Source: Amyelois transitella
Taxonomy: Eukaryota; Arthropoda; Insecta; Lepidoptera; Pyralidae
DNA: 64,000 nucleotides
NCBI RefSeq assembly: GCF_032362555.1
Contig: NC_083526.1
Location: 4,732,001-4,796,000, forward strand
Direction: 5' to 3'
The notes under the pieces were generated by a model that ran no database searches, was not told where the DNA came from, and saw only the letters and a program-made list of their open reading frames with translations. Positions within the stretch are counted from its first letter, which is position 1, and every line of letters begins with the position of its first letter. The position numbers and the translations under genes are program-made. Positions 36,161 to 47,944 of this stretch are shown here, piece after piece.

Positions 36161-36439
36161 ATGGGGAAGAAGAAGAGACGCGTTTTCCCTAGGAAGAAGA
36201 GGTCGGTCTTTAGTAGGCCTCACCCAATAAAAAGAAAAATGATGATCAGACAGAAAAGAATGAAAGCATTTTTTCACAGGCACAATCCCAAGATGGCAAT
36301 TGAAAGAGGAGTGAGAAAGGTTGTGGGGGGAATCTATACTGTTTCAGATAAAGTGAGAGACAAAATAGCAGAAAGTACTCTAGCCCTTGATAATCCCTTC
36401 AGTGCACAGTTTTACGAAGACCGTTGTATAATTCAATAG
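36161..36439 (+). CDS. Unassigned small basic protein, 92 residues
   Basis: The only sizeable plus-strand frame between genes C and E. It starts at ATG (36161) with an in-frame stop 27 bases before it, so it is a self-contained frame. Residues 1-44 are extremely basic (MGKKKRRVFPRKKRSVFSRP and on), followed by a mixed part (MAIERGVRKVVGG, SDKVRDKIAESTLALDNPF) ending CIIQ. It has no signal peptide or membrane segment and I recognise no domain. It is not made of any of the repeats seen here. It could be a lineage-specific gene, an exon, or chance. The frame opposite it is judged a shadow. Confidence 0.35.
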   Translation: MGKKKRRVFPRKKRSVFSRPHPIKRKMMIRQKRMKAFFHRHNPKMAIERGVRKVVGGIYTVSDKVRDKIAESTLALDNPFSAQFYEDRCIIQ

Positions 36440-36777
36440 GAATAATGTGGTCCGAAAAGACATAGCCTCCGACTATCTGTTACAGCGCACTGTTCATGCA
36501 AATTCGTGTACTCAATAGATTATGTGGTGTTTAAATAGCTGGCTAATCATTAAAATAGAAAAACCTCTGTTTTGTTTCATTTATATTATATTAATGAAAT
36601 GTTATACTTTGGAATTCGTGAATATATATTCAAGTACAGGTCATAATATGAGCCTAAATTTTGAGATAGACATGGGCTCAAAATAAAATGTCTAAGAATT
36701 ACTAATCTTTAGACTTAGACATCGTGAGTAAATTTTTAACATTTAATCAACTGAATGTGTTACACAATTTTTTTTTC

Positions 36778-36905
36778 AATATGGGTTAGATTATCCTGCC
36801 AATATTTCGGAGGTCAGATATAAGTCGTCTCTTGTTAAACTTAGCTAACCCAATTCAGGGTTATGGTCTGAGGCAAACCTAAGAGCTCCTATCCAGATAG
36901 GTCAT
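36778..36905 (+). repeat. Repeat H
   Basis: atgggttagattatcctgcc, ggaggtcagatataagtcg, caattcagggttatggtctg. Confidence 0.5.
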
Positions 36906-37442
36906 TACGTAATCGGTGCTAACAGTAGGGAGATGATGACATACGGACATCAACCTATATTACGACACTTTTAGAAATCACTTTCTTTTCTCCAAACTAA
37001 AGATTTCATAGTAAAATAGGTACCTCATGTCCACTTACATATATCTATCTTGGGAATCCATTACTTGATCTTTTTGCCACTTTAATCTTGCGTCTTAAAG
37101 AAAGATCCAATGGATATGACACAATGGAGTCTTCTTTAGCACTTACGAGTACAACTTTCCTGACTGGATCCTTTAACATACTCGTATATAAACTAATAGG
37201 TATAGCGATTCAAAACTGAGTAGGTAGCTGTGGTGTGTAGGTACCAACTAAATTGAAAGTATTGATAATACCCACATAATTGATAGTAGAATCTTTGAAA
37301 ATTCATAAAACTGGGTTCGTAATACTAATAAATAATACACGCCTTATTATATTTAGAAAACAACATACAAATGCTTTAATTTCTTTCTTTGGTTACATGA
37401 ATAAATACAAATAAATAGTGAGCAAACTAAATGTAACAGTAC

Positions 37443-39613
37443 TTATTTAATAACAGTCTCAAATCGATTTATAGGTAGAAAATCTTCTTTCGCATGCATG
37501 AAATCTCCTTTTACAGGTAAAAAATCTCCTCTTTTGAAATGATCGATATGGTCATCATAATATACGTGTTGATCTTCAGTTTTTGTTGGGACTTGAATGA
37601 TTTCCACTTGTGTTTTCGTGTCATCTTTTCTGTTAGCGTAACCATGTGAGTGATCAAACATGCCTTTGAGACTTAGTACTGACGCCATGACAGTTGAGAA
37701 GAAACCCATCATCAGACCTATAAGAATAAAATTGATTAGGAATTTAGTTGACTGTGTATTGTCTGGAATGGTATAACTTTAACCTATAAAAAATAATGTT
37801 TTAATATCTATTTATACACGGACTAATTGTTTTATTTTGAAGTTTTATTGTGTCATTATTAACTCAATTATATACAAGTGGATATTCTAAGGTTAAATCA
37901 AGGTAAGTGTTTTTGAGTCCGATTTTTTTTTCAGATATTAATAGTCAAGTAAAACCACCATCGGATTCATCTGTAGGCCTTACTTTAGGTGGTAAAGTAG
38001 GAACTATACATATATTATTCTACTTTATTCACATATGATTAATTTATTTTTGAATATTATGTATCAAAAAGACAGACAAATATGACGACAAATTAGAGTA
38101 TCGACCAAATTATATGGCTAAATCGTTGACTATGAAGCCCAAAATGCAATCATAAACATAACAATTATCTCACCTTTAGCTGACAGAAACGCTAATGCCT
38201 TCAATGCGATTGGTATTAACAAACTCTTTGCAGCAAATAATCCCAAAATCAGTGGTAAAATGTACTTCTTGTGCTTTCCCATCTTGTTCCCACCTCTATT
38301 CTTCTTTTTAGCACTTTTGATTATCTTATAGATGCATTTCTTTACCTTTCCTTTTCTCTTTTTGTGACCTTTGGCAGACTTCGTTTTGGATTTAATTTTC
38401 TTTTTGCTTCTCTGTTGTGGAATCGGTGTTGTGGTTTTTACTGCTTTCTTCTTTAACGATCTTGATTCAGTTTCACCTTTAAGGAAACAGGTAATAGTTT
38501 AAGAAACTTTAATTTCGGCGGTCAAAAGTTTATATCCATCCATATAATCACGTCTGTATCCCTTGCGGGATAACTGATAGTCCACGTTCAGCTGTTTGGC
38601 TTACTGATAGAATTGAGATTCATATAAAGTGGCAGGTTGCTAGCCCGTCGCCTTAAGAATCCCAAGTTTATAAGCCTATCCCTTAGTCGCATTTTACGAC
38701 GTCCATGGGAAAGAGATGGAGTGGTCCCATTCTTTTTTCTATTGGAGTCGGGATATTAAAAATATAATACTTAAAGGAATGGGATACGGTAGGATTGAAC
38801 CTGTGCTTTATGCTATCTACTCAATTGTTCGACCAACAGCGTTTAAAATTTAATAGCTCAGTGTAAGTATCGGTTCCGTAAGTCCCTTCAGTAAGTATTC
38901 AAACTAATGCTGATTATTTCGAAAATTGTCATTAGTACACGGCAAGAAAAGAGTTATGAATGTGGATGAAGCGAAAGATGTAGTCTCTGCCTACCCCTCC
39001 GGGAAAAAGGCGTGATTTTATGTATGTAGGTAGGTATGTACATGGCCAAGGTGGGATTTGAACTAGTGTCTTTATGCGAATCACGCATTTTAACCTTACT
39101 GGATCAACCACCGACGCTCTTACAAAACTAAGTGTTTTACAAACATACATACATATGTTCACGTCTATATCCCTTGCGGGGTAGACAGAGCCAACAGTCT
39201 TGAAAGGACTGAACTGGCCACGTTCAGCTATTTGGCTTAATGATAGAATTGAGATTCAAATAGTGACAGGCTGCTTGCCCATCGCCTAAAAAAGAATTCC
39301 AAGTTTGTAAGCCTATCCCTAAGTCGCCTTTTACGACATCCATGGAAAAGAGATGGAGTGGTCCTATTCTTTTTTGTATTGGTGTCGGGAACCACACGGC
39401 ACTACTTAGTGTTTTTATGATTTAATACTCACTTGACAAAGATCTAGTTTCAAAATTTCCATGTGTGAAAATCCACTCCAACGGTTCACTGCTGTTAAAC
39501 GTTTCTTTATATCTATCCTGGCTAGAAGGACCAAACCCAAACACAGTTTCAGTCTTTACTATCCCGTAGTTATTCGTATTGTCCAAAATTATACCGCGTG
39601 AATATGGAAGCAT
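37443..39613 (-). CDS. Osiris-like protein E with lysine-rich insert (three exons, 5' end uncertain)
   Basis: Exons 39613-39433, 38476-38174 and 37717-37443 join through two phase-1 introns (TCAA|GTGAGT, AAAG|GTGAGA; acceptors TTAAAG, TTATAG) to 252 residues. Residues 1-60 are polar and carry no signal peptide. About residues 66-131 are very lysine-rich (KKKIKSKTKSAKGHKKRKGK and more). The hydrophobic segment runs about 132-180 (YILPLILGLFAAKSLLIPIA, then SAK|GLMMGFFSTVMASVL), with the same Lys/Gly split as gene A. The tail is His/Asp-rich with repeated KGDFLP/KEDFLP units. The hydrophobic segment and intron position support Osiris membership; there is no Cys pair. The minus strand reads ...TCTATAG just before the ATG, a possible acceptor, so a further 5' exon with a signal peptide may exist; I found no convincing one up to 42200. 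Two M1 copies flank exon 2. Confidence 0.75.
38541..38752 (-). mobile_element. M1 repeat in gene E intron
   Basis: ataatcacgtctgtatccct to tattggagtcggga; gggtagacagagccaac is deleted. Confidence 0.78.
38945..39040 (+). mobile_element. M2 LINE 3' end in gene E intron
   Basis: agagttatgaatgtggatga, then a deletion, then tagtctctgcctacccctcc, aaaggcgtgattttatgtat. Confidence 0.72.
39142..39403 (-). mobile_element. M1 repeat, near full length, in gene E intron
   Basis: acatacatacatatgttcac to gggaaccacacggcac, all blocks present. Confidence 0.85.
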
Positions 39614-39951
39614 TATTTGCTATAGATTTAAAAAAATATATTTAAAGAGGTCTATTTTTTCATTGCTCTTTGACCGTAATTTGCAAGCATGTAAGTAAAT
39701 GCGATAAGTTTTTTTTGTAATTTTATATCAATGGCTGCACTATCAGCCTATTTTTAGAAGATTTTTTTTAATGATAAGGCTTTTGTTTCTGAAAATTTCA
39801 ATCACTTAGTCTTTTTTATTTATTTTCTTTCAATATCCACTGTTATTTGGTATCAATTTTAAATTTTTAAATCAAAATTTAGTTTTTTTTCCACACTCAC
39901 TACCGTATGAACTAATGTATGTATAATGGCTTCTTTCAGAGTTACAGTTGA

Positions 39952-39959
39952 CATTTATA
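39952..39959 (-). promoter_or_regulatory. Possible TATA box of gene E
   Basis: TATAAATG on the minus strand about 340 bases before the ATG at 39613. It would give a long leader with small upstream ATGs; weak evidence in AT-rich DNA. Confidence 0.3.
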
Positions 39960-42214
39960 CTGGTCAAATGAGTTCATTATGGCCTATGAAGCATATCGTT
40001 TAATTGCCATTTCCACGTTAATAAGCTACTTATCACGTTTAATTTTTGAGAAAGCTAAGTACATTGAACTTGAGTTGGTTTTTCAAAAAGTGTATTAAAA
40101 TTTAAGGAAAAATTATTGTGCACACTTTCTTTTATGAAATGCAAAATACTGATTATGTGCCAACATATCAAAATATACAAACCAAAAAGTTTTAATAAAT
40201 ATATTTGTGAAATGATTTCCTTCCTAAATACTCTTAATTTTACGTTTATTCTGGAAGAAAATAAAAAGAATTGTAGGTAATATGCTAGCTGTTTTTCTCA
40301 AGCAGATTGTCTATCGAGAAAGTCTAATTTGTTATTAGCAAACAGTATTTTTTTATGAATCTCAGTGGTAATTATGAAGCTATCCAGTACATCATAGTCT
40401 TGTGACTATTGTTTGGTTAGAATATAATAAATTTCTATCGAGCTGTTTCCATATGGATCACATCAAATTCTTATAAGACCTTTTAAAATCTCTATGGATT
40501 TCAACTTATTATGTCAATTTCAATGTCTTAGGTATATTAACGCAAAGTTTAATAAAAATTCGTTAAGAAAAGTTACAATACTAATGACGTAAATTGTTTA
40601 TGTCCAATACTTGATCTAATTAAGGATGCTCATGAATTAAAAACCCCAAAAGTTCCCTCCGAGCTTGCATGAAGAGAGTTATGAATGTAGATGAAGCGAA
40701 TTAAGTATGCAAAAATCGTGGTAAGTGGAAAGATGTAGTATCTACCTACCCTTCCGAGAAAATTTTATGTATGTATGTATAAAGGTCCAAATGTAAAAAA
40801 TATAAGTTTTAACGTGATAGAGTAATAAACTCACATACATCCTTATAAATTATCGCACATCGTAACTTTTTTAATATTATTTCTTAAGCTATCCAGATAT
40901 TATCTCTATTGGAAGGTCAAATAAAAAGAAAGAGATGAAATATCAGATATTTTTTGATATTTGAAGAAGCTACCTTTGAGGGCTGGAAAACATTAAAGCA
41001 TTTCCCATTTCACACCTGCTTGCCCCTTGTTCCTTGATAGAACGATTTTCTTAAAACCGCAAATATTGAAGTTAAGTGGACCGCTACAAATGAACTACGA
41101 TTTATGCTATCAACTGTAAATTATTTTGTATTTTCCTAGTCTTTTTATTATTTAAAATTAACTTATTACTTAAGTTTAAAATATATATATATAGTGTAGT
41201 GAATTTAAGTTAAGCTTCATAAAATAAACTACTTAGTGAATTTTTCATGGTATTTTGATTTTAACTGACCCGAAATTACAAAACTAAGTAAGATTAAATG
41301 TGTAAGACTGATTACTTTATAGTAAAGGAAAAACTGACAATAATTGAAAACTAAACTACATGAAGTATGTTATAAATTTTTCGATCAAAATATTTTAATA
41401 AAATTTCCGTTATGAGTTAATTTCTATGAAAAAAAGTAAATAATGTACCCAATTTGGTCGCTAATAAAAAACATAAACAATAAAAGCATGTGTATAATTG
41501 CATTATATTGTCGTTAATATATCATATATTTTTTTTTCTACAATGTCATTGGTAACTATATTAGTACAATAAATCGTCTTAGTAACATTTTTACATAACA
41601 TTATAAATACGTTCATTACTATTCGGAATCAATATAATTCTCACTGATAAAACAAAATCTATAATTAAAGTATGTTACACTGACAAATTATGTTTGATAA
41701 ACACTAATAATAAATTAGTTAATAAATACCTTAACTAACTATTTACAATGCGCGAGCTCTAAACTACAAAACAGTAAAAGAATTGTAAAGTACAAAAGGT
41801 ATCACTTGATCACAATCGAAGTAAAAAAGATTCATATGTTAAAGATATAAGGTAAAAGATTCAAAAAGCCAATGAATCAATCGGTGGTCGATATCTAAAG
41901 AGTTAAGGCGGTTATTCATTGCTGCTCAATCACATTGATGCTATTTGTTTAAATGTTTACGAAACGTCTACTAAGGATGAAATACCGAAGAACAAGAACA
42001 ATGTATAAACAACCAATGACGTTCCAATTATTGCAAATTTAATCACGTTGATTATATCATGCACGTTTTCTTAACTTTCTGTTCTTGCCCTTAGATTGTA
42101 GACAGTTCGTACGCAGCTTTGAATGAGGCCTTAGACTAGTAGTTAAAAAATACCAAATCGTTAACTTAGTTTGGATGGCAACGGCGAGTCTGTCGACTTT
42201 ATCTAACTATTTGT
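39960..42214. other. Spacer between genes E and F, no exon seen
   Basis: Checked on the minus strand for a signal-peptide exon for gene E; each ATG gives a short polar or quickly stopped frame. One M2 copy at 40668. Confidence 0.5.
40668..40781 (+). mobile_element. M2 LINE 3' end, diverged
   Basis: agagttatgaatgtagatga, aaaaatcgtggtaagtggaa, ttttatgtatgtatgtat tail. Confidence 0.7.
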
Positions 42215-45200
42215 CTAATATGCTCCCTTTTGGAGACCCATTACTGCTGCAAACAATGCAAAGAAGAATCCTGCTAAGCCAGTTGCACCGACCAGCAGAA
42301 TCAGACCTCCGATCAAGACAGGCACTAGAGCGAAATACTTCATCTTGTAGGCCATCAGTAATGGTACAACGTATTTCTTGAGCTTGTGAGATTTCAACTT
42401 GAGTTTGGGCTTCTTGATTTTCTTCTTGCCTCCTTTCGCTTCTTCGTATTCATATTCTTCTTCCTCTTCCTCCTCTTCTTCGGGGTCTTCTCCATCGAGG
42501 CCAAGCATATCTGGAATTGAAGAAATGGTTGGTCTTAGGTTCTGGTTATTGTTAGTTAGCCTACTTGCAATTATGATAAATCTTTTTGCGAATGACATAT
42601 CATTATGCGTTTTCGGCGAACTAGTAAAGACTACATTTCTACACTGGCCACGATTACTGCATTCTTTTTTCACTTTCCACATTTATCATTTCAAATAGAA
42701 TTATTTTTATTAAAATGACCTTCTACTTCATTATGTGTGTGATTTCCGGCATCAATAGAAAAAGAATAGGACTACTCCATTTCTTTCCCATGGATGTCGT
42801 AAAACGCGACTTAGGGGTAGGCTTATAAACTTGGGATGCTTCTTTCAGGCGATGGGCTAGCAACCTGTCACTATTTGAATCTTAATTCTATTATTAAGCT
42901 GAACGTCGACTTTCAGTCTTTTCAAGACTGTCGGCTCTGACAATTCCGCAAGGGATATAGACGTGGTTATATGTATGTATGTATATGTACTAATTCAAAT
43001 AAAACTAAACAATTATTGAAAAATAACGCAGATGTCGCCTAATTATATTAATTTCTATCAGGCTAATAGACGATCAATGTCATGTAAATCACTATCGATA
43101 CCTGTTTATTAAACAATCTTATCTAATCTTCGCATGCCAACAGCAAATGTATCTCGTAATCGTTCTTAATTAGCTGTAACTTAAGGAGAAAAGACACAAA
43201 CGCACGCACATTTACGCGTTCTTAACATACGTAATTGATGTTTATTTATCTAGAATTGTTAATCGTTTCGTGTACGCGTTAGTTTGAAAGTTGATTCATG
43301 AATGTGTATTGTGTAATGTTAGTAAGATCATGAATAGGGATGTTGAATAATATTCTAGAATGTACAGAGGTTAAGAATCTATAATATAAAGGGGTGTTTG
43401 TTTGTCATTTTTGCCGTTAGCTGTGGAGGTCAGATGGAGTCGCTTCAAGGAAGAAGAAGACGGTTCCGCCATCCAAAAATTAGGAATATATAATTATTAC
43501 CAATATAATGAACGCGCGAACTTTCGAATGTGTTACAGTCATTCAAAACTTAGGAAAACAACTGAGAACATATTTTAACTTAAAAAAAAAGTATAAAATA
43601 TTAAAATTCTTGAGTTCATATATTTGTATTTCTTCACACATTTACTTTATTATGATAACAACAATGCACCTAACGATATCGCTGAAATAAGCCACCGCTG
43701 ATGTCACTTTCAAAAAAATCACTCAAAAACAAAGAAAGCTATTACGGAGAAGAAAATAATTCTATAGTAATTTATAAGAAAAAGTCAACGAAATACCACA
43801 TTATGGGCCCTATCAGCGTTTCGCATACCGACCATGACGGGCAATACTGTCATAACAGATATTTTAGATAGTCAAGCGGAAATGATTACTGGTTTGATGA
43901 AATTCAGGTGGAGAGAGCGATGACAGGGGACTGGACTGTTGATAGTATAGGTATTAGCAACGGGAATTGTATCTCAATGTAAAATTATAGTTAAAAACTT
44001 CGGTGGTCAAAAAGTGCACGTTACAAGGTGCGCCAAAAGTTCCTATACTATTCCAACTACGTATTAGTGGTTTTTCTTTACCCTTTTCTTTTTATATATA
44101 CGGGACAAATTACACATATTGAGTTAGCCTCGAATTAAGTTCGAGACTTGTGTTACGAGATACTAACTCAACGATACTATAATTTATTATAAATACTTAA
44201 TATAGATAAACATCCAACACCCCAGGCCAATCAGAAAAAGTTTTTTTCTCATCATGTCCTGGCCGGGATTCGAACCCGGGACCTCCGATGTCACAGACAA
44301 GCGTACTACCGCTGCGCCACAGAGGCCGTCAAGTTATTAGATTTCTTGTCGATGCTTTAATTGGAAATAGGTCGAAAAAGCGCAATCCGGGCTCCTCTAT
44401 ACAGAGGTGAGAATGTAACTTGAATTAACGTCAGAGGAAGAAGAAATAAAGAACGGGAAAACGTGAGAAATCTTACACATTCAGGCAAATAGAAGTGTAT
44501 CGATGTTCCAATGTGAGTAAGATTCCCCAGCAAAGGTTCATTTCATAGGGACAGCTAGCTAATAGCCCGAAAGAATTCTAAGTTTAAACGCACCTCCCCT
44601 GCCTGACTTCCACATACATATGGTTGAGTAGAGAACAAGAAGAAAAGTTTTAAGAAAATTGAAATCAAACGTTACTTATCGGCTTTAAAAATGTTCAGAA
44701 CAGCAAGGAAGCAATATTTGCTTGCTTTTCATTAGATAGATAGATAGAACTCTTTATTACACCATAAGAGTAAAACATACTACAAAAAAATATAAAACAG
44801 ATAGAGATGGTACAAAGGCGGCCTTATCGCTAATGCAGTCTCTTCCAGTCAACATTGGGCTAATTAATTCCAACTAATATTATAAATTCTACAGTAAGTT
44901 TGTTTGTTTGATGTCGCTTCACGCGTCATCTACCGAACCAATCTGCTTGAAATTTTGCGAATATATAGTTAAAAGTTAAGAGGAGTACAACTGAGGGACG
45001 GAAACCCTTGTGTTGGTGCCGCTAAATAAGCGCGTCTATGTGGCGCTAAATTAGCGCGTATAGGTGGCGCTAAATTCAAGCGTTTAGGTGGAACTTAATT
45101 CGCGTGTGTTGGTGTATAATATATAGGTAGTTCAGAGAAAAAGCTAATTCTATATAACATGAACTTTGAACACAAGTTGTAGTAACACAGTTGATCTGAC

Positions 45201-47824
45201 ACTCTTTCAGGATAACGTACTCCATAAAACATACATATTCTCACGTCTATTTTTCGTAATTATGTCTTAATTTAACATTCTTGAAAGTACCCAAAGACCA
45301 CGTTCAACTGTTTGGATATAGGTATAATAGTGACAAGTTGCTAGCCCATCACCTACCAGAAGAATCCCAAGTGTATAAACCTAATTCTTTGTCGTCTTTA
45401 ACGCCTTCCATGGGAAAGAGATGGAGTGATCCTATACTTTAGTGCCGGGAACCACACGGCACATTATAATCCATAAAACAATTAGCATCAAACAATAGTC
45501 AATACTTATAAATTCACTTTCGCGTTATTAACACATTCAAATGGAATGAAGGAAGAAAATCGTCAAAACACGCAGTCGGGAAACAATTACATACGACGCG
45601 TAGAGAAGGGAGTTCGTATGTAACATCTTTATTTCTAACGGGGTCTACAAAGTCAAAAGTCAGGATAATTCTTTCAAGTGGTTGGTTTGATGATGGAACT
45701 GAGATTCAAGTAGTGACAGTTCATGCTGAGATAGCTCACGACCTAAGAATCCGAAGTTATTTTTGCATAAAACGTACTTAAAATATAAATTGGAAAAAAA
45801 TGCCGAAATTTAGTAATTATTTAATAACTAGCTGTGCCCGCGACTTCTTCCGTTGGAATAGTTATTTTGGGCATCATTGAAGCCCTCAAGATTGAATAAT
45901 TTTCCCTGTTTTTTTCACACATTCCATTATTTCTTTGCTCCTTATAGTTGCAGCGTGATGTTATAATCGTACAGCCTAAAGCCTTCCTCGATAAATGGTC
46001 TATTCAATGAAAAAATAATTTTAGCTTTCTATTATTCATTCTAAGTGTCCCTCTATCCATTTCAGTCAAAAATACTAAATGCACAGACAAAATATTTTTA
46101 CTGTTTTATTATATGTATAGATATAGATTAATAAGAAGTTATAAATTAACGATTAAATATTAGATAGAAAAGACTTATAAACTTGGGATTCCTCTTGTAT
46201 GTGATGATGGGCTAGCAACCTGTCAAAATTTAAATGATTATATGTATCGTATATGCAGTTGGAAACATCAATAAACTATATTTAGGAGTAGGCTTAACTG
46301 AAATACCTTAGTCTCCATGGCAAATAGTCACATAATATTGATGAGTAACTGCTGATTAATTTAATACTTCATAAAATGAATAAAATCACGCCACTTTCCC
46401 AAATCGCACTTCATACAAATAATAAAATTAATCAGCATCGTATTAATATTTTACACAAAAGTTTTGAGTTGACATCTAAATACATACATACATACATTTA
46501 ATCTCGTCTATATCCCTTGCCTAAAAGAAAAATACCAAGTTTATAAGCCTGTTCCTTAGTCGCCTTTTACGACATCCACGGAAATGAGACGGAGTGGTCT
46601 TATTCTTTCTTTTATTGATGCCAAAACCACACGGAGTCTAGGTTGACATCTAGATTTACAATTTTCACAACTAAGTTCGGGATCTTAATGTGCGTGTATA
46701 AATATAAGTAACAACTGATATTTAGACACGCAAAATAAGACCCCGAACTTAGAGTTTAAGTAAGTTAAGTAAGAGTAAGTTTTTACCAACACTACAAGCT
46801 GGCATTGAGGTACAAACAGATACATATTCCTGACATGTTAAATAAGACTACTCCATCTATATGTCATAGATATTATAAGAGGTTACTAAGGATATAAATA
46901 CTCTCAGTTAGTGCGATAGACAAGATCGAAGATAGGTGATGTGGTCATTGGCAGCATCACGGAGGTCAAACGAGATCTTCACATGAGATAAACGGACCCA
47001 GGGTTCAAGAAGAGGTGCGACCAGAACAAATACTAAGGTCATATTAGGTACTATGCGGTTTTTTGATCAAAATACAGTGAATTCTATTAAGTTATTATTA
47101 TGAAAAACGTTATTCCTTCTTTGCGTCTTTGTCCCTGATACCTACCTATTTTTTTCAAAGCGAGAGTGCATTAGAGTTATTTGAGCTTTCATAAACAACT
47201 TCAAAAATGTTTGGCCCACCAGGCAGGTTGGGGGTCAAATGCACCCAAATATTCAATTATTAGAAAGGATAATTCTTATTGATAAATGATGGATAAGATA
47301 CAATAAAAATACTTACAAGATATCGATCTCCTTGAAGCAGCTTGTTCTGTGAACCCTTCAGGCTTCTCAATCGTTGGCTCTTCGTCCACGTCCAATGACC
47401 TCCTTTGGAACTCCTGACTCCTTATCAAGGGAATATCCCTAGGGTGAAACGGTTCTTTTTCAGTTGACTCAGTAAGATTTTCATTACCCTTCTCTGCGGC
47501 AATTGGGATATAATTACCTGAGAAAAGCATCTTTGGTTTGTACTTCACATCTTGTGAATAATAAACATTTGAGGGCTGATCTCTTATTAAAGGTATCGCT
47601 CGGGGCTTGAAAGCATATTTGTTGTTTATCCTCGCTTCCCTGTTGTAACCTGAAGGCTGTATAACTATCGATGTGCTAGTAACATTAACAGATCCATCAC
47701 TATTTGAAGCACTAGATAAGGACCATAATTTGGTCAACTTATTTTCGTAGGCCTCATCAGCTTTCGTCAATGCGACGAACGTTATCACAATAAACGTCTG
47801 TAAACTCATCATTTTCATTTTCAT
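42215..47824 (-). CDS. Osiris-like protein F with glutamate run and IPLIR repeats (two exons)
   Basis: Exons 47824-47317 and 42510-42215, phase 1 (TCTT|GTAAGT; acceptor ATTCCAG), give 267 residues. The ATG at 47824 is chosen because the frame upstream starts only with GTG and because MKMKMMSLQTFIVITFVALT forms a proper signal peptide (1-22). Residues 23-169 are polar, with a repeated motif FKPRAIPLIRDQ (72-83) and FHPRDIPLIRSQ (126-137), the second followed by an Arg-Arg pair. Residues 180-188 are nine Glu in a row, then a Lys-rich patch (198-215), then a hydrophobic segment (about 216-262: YVVPLLMAYKMKYFALVPVL onward, GATGLAGFFFALFAAVMGLQ) and an abrupt end at KGAY. The hydrophobic segment and gene neighbourhood point to the Osiris family; the Cys pair and the long Tyr/Gly tail are missing. 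The 4.8-kb intron holds many repeats. Confidence 0.78.
42736..42988 (+). mobile_element. M1 repeat, near full length, in gene F intron
   Basis: gtgtgatttccggcatcaat to atatgtatgtatgtat with perfect AGTCTTTTCAAGACT stem. Confidence 0.85.
44093..44331 (-). mobile_element. tRNA-headed SINE S1, copy 2
   Basis: Reverse-oriented copy in the intron of gene F, with A- and B-boxes, body and TATATA end preserved; close to copy 1. Confidence 0.85.
44735..44880 (-). mobile_element. LINE 3' end with TAGA tail, in gene F intron
   Basis: tagatagatagaactcttta ttacacca start, then ccagtcaacattgggc. Typical reverse-oriented LINE 3' end. Confidence 0.55.
45012..45113. repeat. Minisatellite, about four units of 24-26 bases
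   Basis: Units begin ggtggcgctaaat (first gccgctaaataagcgcg, then gcgctaaattagcgcg, gcgctaaattcaagcg, and a decayed fourth). In the gene F intron. Confidence 0.8.
45226..45464 (-). mobile_element. M1 repeat, diverged, in gene F intron
   Basis: acatacatattctcacgtct to gggaaccacacggcac with several decayed blocks. Confidence 0.7.
45627..45760 (-). mobile_element. M1 repeat, diverged 3' half, in gene F intron
   Basis: ttctaacggggtctacaaag, tgatgatggaactgagattc, cacgacctaagaatccgaag. Confidence 0.55.
45825..45910 (-). mobile_element. RTE-like fragment in gene F intron
   Basis: aactagctgtgcccgcgact tcttccg, ggaatagttattttgggc: matches the block at 28660. Confidence 0.5.
46170..46245 (+). mobile_element. 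M1 repeat fragment in gene F intron
   Basis: cttataaacttgggattcct, gatgggctagcaacctgtca, tatatgtat tail; middle deleted. Confidence 0.6.
46481..46636 (-). mobile_element. M1 repeat, middle deleted, in gene F intron
   Basis: tacatacatacatacattta, gtctatatcccttgcctaaa (deletion joint), agtcgccttttacgacatcc, aaaccacacgg. Confidence 0.72.
46671..46752. mobile_element. 82-base inverted-repeat element (MITE-like) in gene F intron
   Basis: Terminal arms 46671-46697 and 46726-46752 match at 24 of 27 positions (CTAAGTTCGGG at the ends), spacer 28 bases. No clear target duplication. Confidence 0.65.
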
Positions 47825-47910
47825 CGATTGTCTATAAATTACACAATACACTTCACTTTCAATTGATTCACCCTGCTAACATCATTTTGTGTCAAGCGAC
47901 CGAGCAAAAC

Positions 47911-47944
47911 TGAATCTATTTCGCTGTAAGACGTTATATTTATA
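47911..47944 (-). promoter_or_regulatory. TATA box and initiator of gene F
   Basis: Minus strand: TATAAATA at 47944-47937, then TCAGTT at 47913-47908, a close match to the arthropod initiator with its A at 47911, about 30 bases after the TATA box. The leader to the ATG at 47824 would be about 87 bases. Confidence 0.65.

Noticed and set aside
35930-36283. 117-residue minus-strand frame
   Set aside because: Begins without signal peptide, Phe/Leu-rich because it is opposite a Lys/Arg-rich frame; no splice or family evidence.
38271-38456. Plus-strand hydrophobic frame
   Set aside because: Antisense of the lysine-rich exon of gene E (Lys codons read as Phe/Leu).
42399-42698. Plus-strand frame with a serine run
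   Set aside because: The serine run is the antisense of the glutamate run in gene F exon 2.
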